The notes below the pieces were generated by a model. That model ran no database searches and had not been told where the DNA came from. It was given only the letters and a program-made list of their open reading frames with translations. A DNA stretch of 64,000 bases from contig NC_083642.1 in NCBI RefSeq assembly GCF_963576545.1, forward strand, positions 2,094,005-2,158,004. The letters are read 5' to 3'. This document shows, in pieces, positions 30,796-43,900 of this stretch. Positions within the stretch are counted from its first letter, which is position 1, and each line of letters starts with the position of its first letter. The position numbers and the translations under genes are program-made. The stretch is from Limanda limanda. Lineage: Eukaryota > Chordata > Actinopteri > Pleuronectiformes > Pleuronectidae.

Positions 30796-33700
30796 TTCCT
30801 GCACGCAACTCACCACAAACCATGTCAGACACGTGGGTTCCCTTCTCCTGGACCTGGTATCCACTCTCACATCTGCAAAACAAAACAAAGATCACACAGT
30901 TGAAGGAAAATGTTGGTGAGGATGTAACACAACAATCAGAGTGAAAGCTTGTGCCAGATGTGGTGAATTTTTCCAGATGTGTGTTCTCTATGTCTTATTT
31001 AAGCAAATCAGAGAGGTTTCAATCCACTCGTCTAACACAGACGTCAAACTGCTTAACCCTTGACTAGCAAGCTGAAGAATGGAGGATTCCATTACAAATT
31101 AAAACTGCGAAAAACTAATTTCACCTTCATGTAAATACAAAACTCTCTGGACGACATCTCCGGCTCACAGGACAATCACACGATGTTCACTTTTATGTCC
31201 TCTAGAGGGCGCTACAGGAGCATCAAGAGTCAAAAGAATACACTTAAGAACCGTTTTCTTTTCCTCTTCAGTCCACCCATTCATAAATATGACTCCTTGA
31301 CATATTTACTATCTATATTCCGATTATTTTAAAGTGCAATATCCATTCTGGGCAATAACATGTAGCAACTTTTGTAATCCTAAGTATTTATGATTTCTTA
31401 AAGTTTGTGTCTTATGTCAAATTGCACTCTTTTACTCTATTCTACTCTATTAGTAGTTGTGTGTTCATTTGTGTGTTTCACGGCCGTGTGAGTGTATCAC
31501 TCACTCTGTCCACTTTGTACACACACTGTTCCACGAGGTGCTGACGGAGAATGAGCCTTCGGGGCAGCTCTCACACACGGTGTCCTGGGTGTGGTTTCCT
31601 GAAAGCAGAGCAGCAGCAAAACATTCATCACGTTGCAAAAAACAGATCTGATCATTTCCTTACAATGGATTTGCTTTCAGACATGCACCGAACAAAGCTC
31701 CTGAAATCCTCCAGAAGGGCCATTCTCTGGAGCTTCTCATTATTCGGATGAAAAAGCAAAAAGAATGCAAATAACTAGAAGATGGTGAAGAAGACGCAAA
31801 CAGAAACATGTCCCTCCAGAGATGTTTCTTAAATATATAAAAAGAGAAACTCCAGAGGAAGCTCCGACCCAATCACACGCACGTCTCCAGGAGTTGTACG
31901 ATGATGTCTCACCTATGGACTTGGCCCGTTGCCCTGGGTTACAGGTTGTGTGCGGTACGCAGGTGACGCACACGTCACTGGAGCAGTGGAACCCACGCAG
32001 GCAGCTGCAGGTGCTTTGCTTCTTCTTGCTCGCTGGCTGGGAATCCTCCATGTTTTTATCTGAAAGAGGAACCAACACTGAACACGGGTCCCTGGATGTT
32101 GTGACTGCAGCAGGTTTGTGTTGTTGGCTCTTACTCGGGTCGCAGTACGGCTGAGGTTTACACCGGGGCTCCGTGTTGTATCTATTCTGATATTCATGTT
32201 GTCCACACTCTGCGCACTGAGGAGTCAAACACAAGCTGGGACTCAACATCCTGGTTCCTGAAACACACAGTGAAATGCTCCAGTGTTTGCAAACGTGTGA
32301 AGGAAGATGAAAAGCAATAGTTTGACATTTTAGGGATAAACCCTTCTTGCCAAGTTACAGTTCTTCTTTTTCTAAATCACGTTTGTCTCATAAATTTCAG
32401 AGCTGCAGCGGAAACAGAGCAGCTGACCTGATTCTGCTCGGAGTGAACAACCTCCAACATTTATCAAAACATCACATCTGGTCTGTCTGAGCGAAAGAGT
32501 GAAAACGACCTATTGTGGTTTGGCACGAGGTTATAAAGTATGTTAACGATTATTTTCATGGTTCAGTAATATCGTTATATGTTGCTATTAAGTGATAATT
32601 AGTCATTAAATGTCCAAAGGCAAATTAAACAGTGGTCATCAAAAAGTCCCACCAGAAGTCAATGTTTCAAAAGAAGAAATAATAGCACATTAATGACATT
32701 TCATTTTGTTATAAAATTGTACTAGAAAATGATTAACAGATTTCTTAAATTGTTGTTTTTTAGTCATCAGAATGTATTTGTTTTTAATGAATGATGGACT
32801 TATTGTTTGTGCCTCACATTGACCAGAGAGACAACATCAATCCTCTCATCTGACAAATGACTGTGTTCTTTGTCTGTTGTCTGTTGTTTGTCACAAGTGA
32901 GTGAAAGTGAAACCACGGAAGGAAAAGAAAACAAGGATGAAAACCAAAAGCAAAAGGAATTTTTTTCGGCATCAATGGTTCAAGTGTTCCTGAAATGTGA
33001 TGCTCATTCGATGCTTGTTGGAAATAGTAGAATTTTATAGCTCTACACAAAGATAAATGTAAGATTCAGACAAACGGAGCGATACGCTTCCGTAGACAGA
33101 TAAACATCGAGGAATCATCTTTTCTGTGTTATCGTCTGATCCACTTAAGGTTCAGATCTGCCTTGATGTTGGTAAGGCAGAATATTTTCCCTCAAATGCA
33201 TTAAAACTGCAGATTCTTGTGATGAATGTACATTTAATTTTATAAATTTGACAACACATCTAATATTGAAACCAGGATCCACGTGTTTCCTCATAGAAGA
33301 GTCCTATATAATCCAGTTCACACTTCCTTTTTACAAATGAAACTGCTGCCTCTCTTTTAAAGGTGTGAGTGACTTTACCTGGAGCACACATTGTGCAGCA
33401 CTGGCCGGCCTGGTCATACTGGGTCAGGGGGTCACACCGGGACTGAGCAGAGGTCAGCACCTGCACGACAACAAGCACAAAGCAACATGAAACCACAACT
33501 GTACTTCAGTTGTTGGGGGGGAGTTTCTCTCACAGTTGGTTCACTTCCTCAGAGAAAACACTGAGTGGAAAGTCCCAAACTTTTTACCAACTGTGAACTC
33601 GGGGGGGGGATTCGACCTCAGCGAGTGTCTCTGACATTTCTTGCTCTAAAATGTCTTTTATATCTTTTAACGTTGTTGCTTCTTTTCATGAATGTCGTAT

Positions 33701-34050
33701 GAGATCAGCTCCAGCTCCCAGGCTGAGGCTGGAAAGTGAAAGTGAAAGTGAACCTAACCGTGACTGTGCAGTAATATCAACACTTTTTACACCAGAACGA
33801 GCAAAAAAATACGTGGGAGTGAAATATTAAATACAAACAGAATATGTTGAAGTACAGTACATATTAAAGGAAACACTCGCATACACGTACACGTTTTACT
33901 GTACATTTGATAGAATCTGATCTGATGACAGGGATCACACGTCACAATAAGCAGATTAAAAATAGAATAGAATAGAATGAAATCAGAATCCAGCAGTTTA
34001 CTCACCAGCAGCTGCTCGCACACCAGCAGCACCAGCACGGACACACGCAT
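29130..34050 (-). CDS. cd40: CD40 (TNF receptor superfamily member 5)
   Basis: Nine exons in transcript order: 34050-34006, 33460-33379, 32257-32135, 32059-31913, 31598-31505, 30872-30814, 30211-30116, 30008-29986, 29408-29130; total 948 nt, 315 residues, every phase consistent. The protein has a signal peptide (MRVSVLVLLVCEQLL), cysteine-rich TNFR repeats (QCCTMCAPG, CAECGQHEYQN, YCDPNK, CSCLRGFHCSSDVC, VCESCPEGSFS, DMVCG), a transmembrane helix at about 192-214 and a 100-residue tail. YCDP, the GFHCSSDVC block and VTQERGKDS resemble mammalian CD40, where the last is VTQEDGKES. Tail motifs: PQQET (304-308) fits the TRAF2/3 site PxQxT, and PEENLE (269-274) fits the TRAF6 pattern PxExx(acidic). 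CD40 on B cells and antigen-presenting cells receives CD40L from T cells. The start is the ATG giving the signal peptide. Confidence 0.88.
30757..30793 (+). repeat. (GA)n microsatellite in cd40 intron 6
   Basis: Pure GA run 20 bp below the exon-6 donor side; on the transcript strand it reads (CT)n just inside the intron. Confidence 0.9.
32903..32914. promoter_or_regulatory. ISRE/IRF-like site in cd40 intron 2
   Basis: GAAAGTGAAACC, preceded by GAGT, fits the interferon-stimulated response element (GAAANNGAAA). Motif only. Confidence 0.4.
33732..33754. promoter_or_regulatory. Tandem GAAAGT (IRF-like) repeats in cd40 intron 1
   Basis: Three head-to-tail GAAAGT units followed by GAACC form overlapping GAAANNGAAA sites. 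The block lies about 300 bp downstream of the first coding exon. Possible interferon control is inference; a simple hexamer repeat is the alternative. Confidence 0.4.
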
Positions 34051-34669
34051 GTTGCTGGGGAGTCGTTCGGTGCTCAATCAGTCTCAGTGTGTGTCTGCTG
34101 CCGTCACCTCCTTCTGCTTTAACTGTGGAGAGGGAGGAGCTGAACTCAGGGAATCCCCCCCCACCCCACCCTGTGCTGCTGTTTTTACTTCTTATTCTAA
34201 CTTGACCATTTCCTGTAATTTCCACAGTGAAGCTGAGGATATTCCGGCCACTGAAAAACCCAAAAGTAGATTAAACAACGTTTAAATTACACACATCAAG
34301 ACCCAGGAGACCAGAGGAAAACACGTGGTTCATTCAGTACCACTCAGAGTTGTGTTGTTTATAAAGTCACATTTCACACACAGAGGTTTAGGTTCAAGGT
34401 GCAGGTGAATGTAAAATCTATTTAAAATTTAACAAAAAGCACAGTTTTAAACACTTTTCAAGCCCAATTCAAGAGTTCATAAACTGGAATAAAGGAGGTA
34501 GAGAGATTTAAAGAGTTGAAATAAAATGGAATAAAAAGGATAACATCTGTTTGTATACAAATTTTAACACAAGCTAAAGAAGTAAAAAAGATAAATAAAA
34601 AAAATGGATAGAAATGTATGGAACCCCAATTCTGCCACTGGCATGAAGAAACTTTTTTTTGTACTTACT

Positions 34670-34732
34670 AAGTCATAATAATGAGAAAGTATCTCATAAT
34701 TATGAGATGCTAAGTCATAATTATGAGATACC
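34670..34732. repeat. AT-rich palindromic repeat
   Basis: Repeated CATAATTATGAG units form short palindromes. It lies in intergenic DNA upstream of cd40. Confidence 0.6.
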
Positions 34733-35404
34733 AATTTTTTTCATCACAGTGGCTTCCATAGAAATGTGTAAAATAATCAAATGAAAATATAATAAAATAC
34801 CACAATGGTATGACCTTTGAAAACAGTTTATTTTAAGGCTCTTGTGAATGGGAATACTGTGAATGAATCCCTAAGATCAGGCAAGTTTAGGTGAAAAAAA
34901 TCACTTTAAAGTGTAGAAATATAACTATTGTATCAAAAGCAAAATAAATATTTACTAATAGTGATGCATGAAAGTTGAAGCAGCTATTTACTGTGCTGCA
35001 TTGGCTTGGCTGATTTACAGGTAATTCTCAATAGATTTTATTTACTGTCAGGTTACGAGACTATTCCAACATCTTGTATCTAATAAAAAACATTTGTCTC
35101 TTTCTAATGTAAAATATCTTACGACACAAAGTGGCTGCAAATGAGTAAAATGCAGTAGAAAGCTCATGGGAATCTTTTACTGATCGGGATTTATTGTTTT
35201 TATTGTTCTCGACCACTTTTCATCGGACACTGAAACTCCTCCAGACAGCTGAGGGATTCCCCACAAACTGTTCACACGCAGTGGTTTTCCCACAAGGTGA
35301 CGACTGGAAGAGACGACACTCCTCTGTGACCTTCACACGGACTTTCAGAGTTTCTTGCCATTGTATTTAGGTGCAGCCAAAAAAGCAAAAGCTCTTATTC
35401 TCTC

Positions 35405-35500
35405 ATAAGAATATATGACAAGTCAAATATATGAGACGTCAAATACATGAGAAGTCAAATATATGAGAAGTCAAATATACTGAATGAGAAGTCAATTATA
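35405..35500 (+). repeat. 18-bp tandem repeat
   Basis: About five copies of an ATATGAGAAGTCAAAT-type unit with small changes. Confidence 0.75.
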
Positions 35501-35605
35501 TTAGAGTAGGAATATGTGAGAAGACGTGACTATTAGATTAGATTCAACTTTATTGTCATTGCACAGTACATGTACTTATACAACAAGAAATGCAGTTTAA
35601 GATTA

Positions 35606-36235
35606 AAGATTAAAGATTTTTTATTGTCAAATGCACAGAGATAACATGAAGCAGTCACTGTCAATGAAATGCTTGGGTCACACACTCTCTTAAAGCAATG
35701 CTCAGTAATTTCAACCCAAAAAAATAAAATAAAAAAAGAAATAGTATAAAATAGAATAAAAAATAATAAAATAGAATAACACTAAAATAGAATATCAAAA
35801 ATTTAAAATAGAAAATAAAATATAATTAACTAAATATATATATTTACAGATGAAGAGAAAAATAGAGCAGCAATAGTTACATTTGTGCAGTAGTGCAAAT
35901 ATTCAAATATGGTTAATTACGGTGCTGGTGCAAATACGCAAATATGCCAGGGTGCTGGTTTGGTGGAGTTATTGCAGTTCAGAGGAGTTTCTCCTTCACC
36001 GCTGGGTGAAGAGGTCCTCCATGGAGGGTAGCTCCATCCTGGTTATGTGCTGGGCAGACTTCACCACCCTCTGTAGAGCCTCACGGTTCAGGGCGGTGCA
36101 GCTGCCGTACCAGGCGGTGAAGCAGCCAGTCAGGATGCTCTCTGTGGTGCACCTGTAGAAGTTGCACAGGATCCTGGAGTCCATGTGGAGAAGAGCCGCT
36201 GCCTGGCCGTCTTCCTGATGGAAGCATCTAACCAG
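35606..36235 (-). mobile_element. L2-type LINE 3' fragment, minus strand
   Basis: Minus-strand frame 36184-35996 encodes the end of a non-LTR reverse transcriptase (ILCNFYRCTTESILTGC, then ALNREALQRVV). It continues into an AT-rich 3' untranslated region ending in an AATCTTT-type tail at 35606. It is truncated at its 5' end. The 376-712 copy shares the tail. Confidence 0.8.
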
Positions 36236-36559
36236 AAGTGCAAAAAAGGCAGTGAAAGTGCCGAGTATTTTGCATATTTAAAGTGGAATATGTAAATAAA
36301 TAAGATCTGTACAGTAAGACATTTAAATGGAATAGTACAGTATTAAGAGGTATTGTATGATATAAGAACGATGAATACACTTTGAGCAAGATAAGTATAT
36401 ATAAAAGATGAATACACTATAGGCGGGATAATACAGTAGTAAAAAAAGTAACAGTCTGGTGCAAATGTTCAAATGTTCAGTGGCTGGAGGAGGGTGTGTG
36501 ACTATTGATCAGGGGGATGTGTTTTCATGAGAAACCATATCACTGTGTTGTGTTGTGTT

Positions 36560-37537
36560 GTGTTGTGAAGGGGATGAGGTCAGGGGCTTGGTAACATGGT
36601 GCCAAGAGAACAACCTGTCTCTCAACGTCTGCAAGACCAAGGAGATGATCGTGGACTTCAGGAAGCTGCAGAAGGGGGGTCATGATCCCATACATATCGA
36701 CAGAGCTGTGGTGGAAAGAGTCTCCGAGTTCAAGTCGGTGTGTTCATCACGGATGACATGACCTGGTCCAAACAAGCGGACTCGGCAGTGAAAAACTGCA
36801 CAAAAGCGACTTTACTTCCTAAGGCGACTGAAGAAGTTTGGCATGGCTGGAAAAACCCTGACAAACTTTTACAGGTGCACCCTCGAGAGCATCCTCTCAG
36901 GCTGCACTACTGCCTGGTTTGGTAGCTGCTCTGCTGCTGATCGCAAGGCCCTGCAGAGGGTGGTGAAGACAGCGGAGCGGATCAGGCTGCCATCTCCCTT
37001 CCGTGCAAGGCATCTACAGCACAAGATGCCTGAGAGAAGCACGGAAGATCATCAAGGACCACAGCCACCCAGGCTGTGGACTTCTAACACTGCTGCCGTC
37101 TGGGAAACGCTATCGGAGCATCCGAGCACGGACCACCAGACTTAAAAACAGGCCGTAAGGCTTTTGAACAATCAACACTGACCCTCTGAACAGTTACCAT
37201 GCACATTCTGCTACACCACCCATACAAATACACTTGCTACACATATATTCATATTCATATTATTTAATTTAATATTCCCCACTCCTTCACCCGGTGAACA
37301 CTTACTGCTGCTTCTTTTTGCTATGTTGCTGCTTTGTTCTGCTATGCTATAGGTTATATGTTATATGTTATATGTTATATGTTATATGTTATATGGTATG
37401 TCATTTTTTAAAAATTTTGTAAAAAGCCTGACTATTGAGTAGATGTTGCCTGTCATGTCATAAGAATTTCACTGCTCCGATGACACTGTCATTGGTGCAT
37501 GTGACAATAAACTTTGATTTGATTTGATTTGATTTGA
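36560..37537 (+). mobile_element. L2-type LINE 3' fragment, plus strand, broken
   Basis: Reverse-transcriptase residues NNLSLNVCKTKEMIVDFRK, then TNFYRCTLESILSGCTTAW and ADRKALQRVVKTAERI are read in shifting frames (36555, 36740, 36843 onward), so the copy is a frameshifted relic. It ends with GTGACAATAAACTTTGATTTG and a (TTTGA)n tail at 37513-37537. The tail differs from that of the neighbouring minus-strand copy, so two subfamilies are present. Confidence 0.85.
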
Positions 37538-37579
37538 GGGGCTTCAGGCTTCTCAGGCCTCTCTCTCTCTCCTGGAGGA

Positions 37580-37662
37580 GCTGAGGAACCGATGAGGAAC
37601 AGATGAGGAACAGATGAAGAACAGATGAGGAACCGATGAGGAACAGATGAGGAACAGATGAG
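37580..37662 (+). repeat. 11-bp tandem repeat
   Basis: Seven or more copies of GATGAGGAACA with C or A at the last base. It lies between the LINE tail and the first formin exon found. Confidence 0.9.
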
Positions 37663-37921
37663 CATGTGCAGACCTGTTCCCTGATGTTGTCTGTTGTGCA
37701 GAGAGCTGTGCTGCTGTGGGTGTGGCAGCTTCACCTGGAACAAGAATGTAACCGGAGCTGCGGGGGGGGGGGGCGGGAGCAGAACGTGACACAAATCCCA
37801 GCCACTTTCCTTCTTCCCCTTCAGAGAAGCAGATCTCTGTGTGAGTTTCATATGAGAAAAAAACTAAAAAATAACAAACACTCATCCCTTCGTCCTTCGC
37901 TGCAACAGATTCACTGGTTTC

Positions 37922-40900
37922 ATGGATTTTCACGCAGCTCCTAAGAAAACCATGATGACCAATTTAGGATCGAAGAAGAAGGAGAATGCATCCAGAACGG
38001 AGAGATTCACGGACGACTTGCCAAAGGTAGGTCTTCACTTTACCTCGAGCAATAAACCTCCAGGCTCTGATGATAGTAAAGCCTGAAATCAGCGGTTCTG
38101 CAGCTCGACTGAATTCTGAGTTCCAGAGAAAAACACTCCTCTCACTTCCAGTAACGTCAGTTCACTCGAGTGAGACGAGTCACAGTCACGATTCAGTCTC
38201 TCCAGACAGCTTCTTTTTTTTTTTTTTTTATGGTGTTGGTGTCTTTTCACTTCCTCAATTCAACTTCCCTGCTGTGTGAGGTTTCCAGCAACGAGAGGAG
38301 ATCTTCAGAGACCTGACAGTGTGTTCCTGTAACAACGTGTGTGTGTGTGTGTGTCACAGATTCACAAACTGACCGTCCACTGGTTCCTCTTCACTGTTCC
38401 TCTGAAACAGAGACTGACACCAGCCTGTTGTTCCCTTTGTGAAACTGAGAAAACCTGTTTAACACACACACACACACGTCTGTAAAGAACAGACAAGAGA
38501 TTTAAAAAAAGGGTCACGTCACTTTACTTTAAAACATTTCTTTACAAACCACTATATCAAGGTTTAAATAATATTCATACTTAAACATATTTAAGTTGTT
38601 CTGAGCTGCCTGCTGCTGTAACAACTGAATTTCCCTGGTGTGTGGATCAATAAAGTTGAATCTAATCTTGATATGTAAAGTGTGTTGAGATTTAGTGCTA
38701 CACAAATGAAAAAACTGTTTATTAAACTTATAATGGATAGATTTCTAACACATTTTCTGGTACATATGATGCAAAATCATTCACATATAGTATATTTAGT
38801 TCAAAATAGGAATGTATCCCTCAAATAAAAGCAGCATTTAACTTCTGTCTTTTCCCCTAACTTCTGAGGTGATTTTAAGATTCTGTAATTCTGATTCTGC
38901 TTCAGGTCACTGAGGTCATTTCAAAAATCTACCTTCTTGAACTCTCTTCTTGCCTCAGCCTGATTCTGTTTTATGATTCTGTTGATATCTCTCTCATCCG
39001 ATCAGCACTTTGGCTCCACTCCTGTTGTTCTCAACGTGTTATATAGATACATCTGACTTGACTCGACCTGATGAGACGTCTTCCTCTTCCCGCGTTAACA
39101 CATCTGACCTGATCTACTTGTGCTGCTGTGATTTCAGCTGAGCAACGAGATGCAGCTCAGCATCATGAACAAGGTGAAGAACGGAGAGCTGTCCATCGAG
39201 GACGCTCTGAACCAGGCCAGGAGGGACCGGGATCAGCTGCTGCAACAGCGGACCCCCGGTGAAGAGGTACACACATGTTAACCAGAGCTTCCTAACCCTG
39301 ACCCCTGACCCCTGACCCCTGACAATCTCATGACATCAGCAGAATGAGTTTCTGACCCGACTCTGGAACAGATTTCTATTGTTTCATGGGGAACTCTAAA
39401 GATGGAGCCATGTCAGGGGGTTTACAGACTGATTGGAATTTAAGGGGAATCTCACATAACTGTTGTTTAATATGATCAGGGGCCCTTTCTCAGCTCAGGG
39501 CCCCAGGCCTTTCCTAGCTTTGCATAACTTGTTACAACGCCCCTGTTTGTGATTTAAAAACCAAGAACAGCATGTAAATTAGCTCCAGAGGTGTCGGTGG
39601 ATGTGATATTTAACCTTTGGGGAGGAACCGGCCGAGTGTGTTCCTGCTTTCAATCATCAGCCTCTGACGTGGAATCCAACGTTAGTTACGTCCTAAATCA
39701 CTGAGTTGATTATGTGATGTGTAAAATGAAGCTGGAGGAAACTGGACTTTTATAAAAATGACAAACCTGTTCCTCACGTGTCTTTTCTTCTTCTGAATAA
39801 ACACTGTGGAGTTAAAATAGCCGCTCGGCCGGTTTCTAATGTGTTTCTGGAGATGGTTTGATTGAGGTGTCATTACATGAAGGAATGGAGAAGGTGGAGT
39901 TTGACACAGAGCTGAGCTTGAAACAAATTATTAGGTGTTGTCCCATCAACTGTATTTTTTTTTTTACATTTCTCTTGCAACAGGAACAGAAACCGACACA
40001 GTACAACTTCAGCGTTCACAAGCACGGACGCTACAGGTGGCAGAAGAGGGTTCTGCAGGTGAGTCACACACACAGAGAACCAGGAAAGCAAAAAACTACA
40101 GACAAACAAACAAAGTAGAACTGCTCACACCTCCACCAAGGCCCTACAGTCCAAATTACCCACGATATCACTCCCCTAAATGTTAATTATGAATAATTCA
40201 CATTAATTATTGTCAAAGGAAGTGAAAAGAAATTCCTGGATCCAAACTTTCTGATTCAGATCTGCACCAAACTTTAATGTAATCACACCACATCCTTCCA
40301 CCAAGTTTCCTGGTAATCTGTCCAGTAGTTTTTGTGTAAACTTCACTAACTGAAGGTTGAGGTAATAACATATACTCATAAAGGTTGTAATTTGTTGCCG
40401 TACAATTGTATTACTGCACCCTTTCTTAGCCAGGTGTTCCTAATAAACTCAATACTGTGACTGTGACCACCCAGATTGATTTCAACACCAAGATGCTGTG
40501 CAGCATAGAGAAAGGAATCATCAAGCGACAACTTCCCTTCTCCATCGTGAAGAGCTGTGACGACGGCGTTGGCTCCAGGTTTTCTATTTCCTTCAGAGGT
40601 CATCACGACTACGAGCTGGAGGCGACGTCGCTGGAGGACAAACATAAGGTCTGACTCAGCGAGAGGATTCACTCCAAAGAGACCGAATACGACTCTGTAC
40701 AATTCATAGGAAGGATGATCTGATGGGACTGATGCTTTTCTCTTTGTGACCAGATGATGCAGCTGGTGAATCGGGTCATTTACGGGAACATATACAGCGA
40801 CGAGGAGGAGGAGGAGGGAACTGCAGAAGCTCGTCAGCAGCCTCAGGCGTCGCGGAGCCTCCGGGACGGCGTCCTGCTGCTGCACCGAGGAGGCCTGGCG

Positions 40901-43900
40901 TCCCTGAGATGGGTGAAGTACGGACGCCATCTTAAAACTCACAGTTTGGTTGATGTCACGTTCTCTTTGCACCAAATGGGTCTGAAGTAGGGTTGGAAAA
41001 TTCGGGGAATATTCAAAGTTGGAAACTTTCCATGGGAATTAACGGGAATTAACGGGAATTAACGAGAATTAACGGGAATTAACAGGAATTAACGGGAATA
41101 AACTGGAAATGTTGTGGGTAATTTATACTAACTGTATTTACCTTGTCATTTACAGACATAAATATAAACATTTTGTTGTGTCATAGGCTGGTTTGAGCCC
41201 TGAGGAAACTTTGGGCACTTGACTATATGCTTCTGCATCGTTGTGTCATTCTTAACATAGGTCTTTGCACAGTATTTGCAAATGTACACAGCCTTTCCTT
41301 CTACATTGGATGAGGTGAAATGTCTCCACACATGAGATAGTGCACGTGGCATTGTTCTGTAGAATAAGATGAGAACAAAGTTTGTAAAAACACACTAATG
41401 CAATTCCAGAGATATAAATAGTTAGACAAACAATTGGAATCGTCTGTAAACATATTTTACAATTGATGGATAAATGAATGGAAATAGTCTAGATGAACAG
41501 ATGAACAATCCTCAATCAGCATGCTAATATGTTTTCCCAGTAATATCATGGAAACTTACCTGACTAGTCCTGCACTCTACAGCAGGCCTCAATAGCCCTG
41601 CTGTAGAGTGAAGCATGCTGGGAGTTATCTGTGCATGTGATGGAAGAATGCACAGTGGAGGGTTGAAACTCAACGTTCCATACATCTTTAAAATAGAGTT
41701 TTGAATGATGTTTTTATTGCTCTGCGTTTAATTTGGGTAGTTTTTTTTTTTTTTTTAAATTCCCAAAATTCCCGAGCTAAACTTCCCATGGAAAGTTTCC
41801 AGAAAGTTTCTGGCAATTTACCGGAAACTTTCCGCCCCTTTGTAACCCTAGTCTGAAGTAGCCAATACTACGAAGTACATATATGCATTCAGCATCTATG
41901 GAGTTGAAACAAATCTCAGGTGGTTTTAAACGTTACTCCTCCTCCTTCCCTTTGCTGCAGGTATGAGGTCCAGCTTCACCCGGGGCAGCTCACACTCCTC
42001 CCCCTCAGGTGTCGAGGCCCTGCAGACGGCGAGGTGGCGCCCCCCGTGTCCACCGTGATCCACCTGTCGGACGGGGACACCAGCGTGCAGAAACCCCCCA
42101 GCCCGGACGCCTTCACCCTGATCACCCACAAGAACGAGTACAAGTCAGTCAATCAATCAACTTGTGTTTGTCAGGTCCATCATCACAAATTAAGATGTGA
42201 CATCCTCTGTCCTAAACCCTGAGTAAGAGTGGTCTCATAAGGTCACTGCAACCTTGACCTTTGACCTCCAAGCACCACAATAATGGCCATATGACCTTGA
42301 CTATTCCTACTATTAACCATCCTTCTCCTCTGCTGGGTCGAGGGAGCAGACACGTCCAAACACCTCAGCTGAATCCAGCACAGAGTCAGAGAAGATCTCC
42401 TCTGGTCCCTCTTGTAGAAGTTGAGTTTGATGTTTTTGATTTGTTGCAGATTCAAAGTGCCGGTGTCGGATCAGACCGGCGCCCGAGGAGCCGTCCAGAA
42501 GGAGAGAGACGCTTGGGTCAACGCCATCGACAGACTGTGTGTGGACTGGAAGAGGAAGTCCATGGGCGAGCACACGTTTGTGGAAACAGCGATTCTACGA
42601 AACATCAGCATCGCCGAGGACGAAGAGGTCGTCGAGGTCACAGAGGTCGCAGAGGTCGTCGAGGTCGCAGAGGACCCAGAAGACCCAGAAGACCCAGAGG
42701 ACGCAGATACAGATGTGCAGTCTGGGACTTGTTCTCCAGTCGATAAATCCACTGAAGATCTCACGTCCATCAGCGGAGACCAAACATCAGATGTTCCTGA
42801 ACCCATCATCACTGGAAAAGCTGCTGCTCCAGTCGTTGGACCTGACACTCCCCCATCTCCACCTGCCTCCCCTCAGCCCCCCCACTCTCCCCTCTCACCC
42901 TCCCCCACAGCCCCAGAGTCTCAGGGGCCAGATGTGAAGGCGCCTCCGCCCCCGAGCATCCCGCCCCCCCCACCTCTACCCTTCAGAATAAAGATGGCTT
43001 TCAAGAAACATCGCACCAAAGCTTTCCACTGGGACCTGGTGGGCCCAGACAAGGTAACACCCGATTAACAAACTGTCACATTTAAATCTACAAAGTTTCA
43101 TTCAGCTTTTTATTATTTCAGCAAACACAGGAAGCTCAGTTTCATATCTACTCAGCGTCGGGATTAACTCTTTGTTTCATCGTGTTATTTAATTTTGTAA
43201 CGTTGTTTCTCGACAGGTTGCAAAATCCCTCTGGGTACGAGGCGGCACCGGGAGGATTGAAATCGACACGTCGCTGTTACGCGAGCAATTTTCCGTCAAA
43301 GACGTGGGGGGGTTCGAGGCGGCCGAGCACAGCAACACACACCAGCACATTATGCTGAACCAGAAGATCGCACACAACTTCAGTGAGTACCGCTCGACAA
43401 GTGTTGCGTGGAAGTTGATTATTAATACTGTACAGATGCAGAAAAAGGTGGTTCTATAAAGTGTGTGGAATGTAGTGACACCTAGTGGTGAAGTTGAAAG
43501 TTGCAGCTGGATACTCATCACCTCACCCTCTCCTTCCAAACATGACAGAGAATCTGTGGTAGCTTCAGTTCTCATAAAAACTCAAAAGGTGTTTAGATTG
43601 TCTAGTTAAGTATTTAAATATAAAGTATTTAAATATAAAGACCCTCTTTTAGGGTTAATATAACAACAATTCATACAATTTAGATGAAACACATCACTAG
43701 GATCATTTTATATTAAATCATTTTCACCTAAACCTGACACACTGAACCTACAGTAGTAAAATAGAGATACTCTTTGCTTCAGTTAATTCCACGACCACCA
43801 GAGGGCAGCAACACCCAGAAAGAGGAACCAGCTTCTCAGCAGCGACAGTGACAATGTCAGGATTTCAAATTCTTTATCAATTTAAGCTGACCTCACAGTT

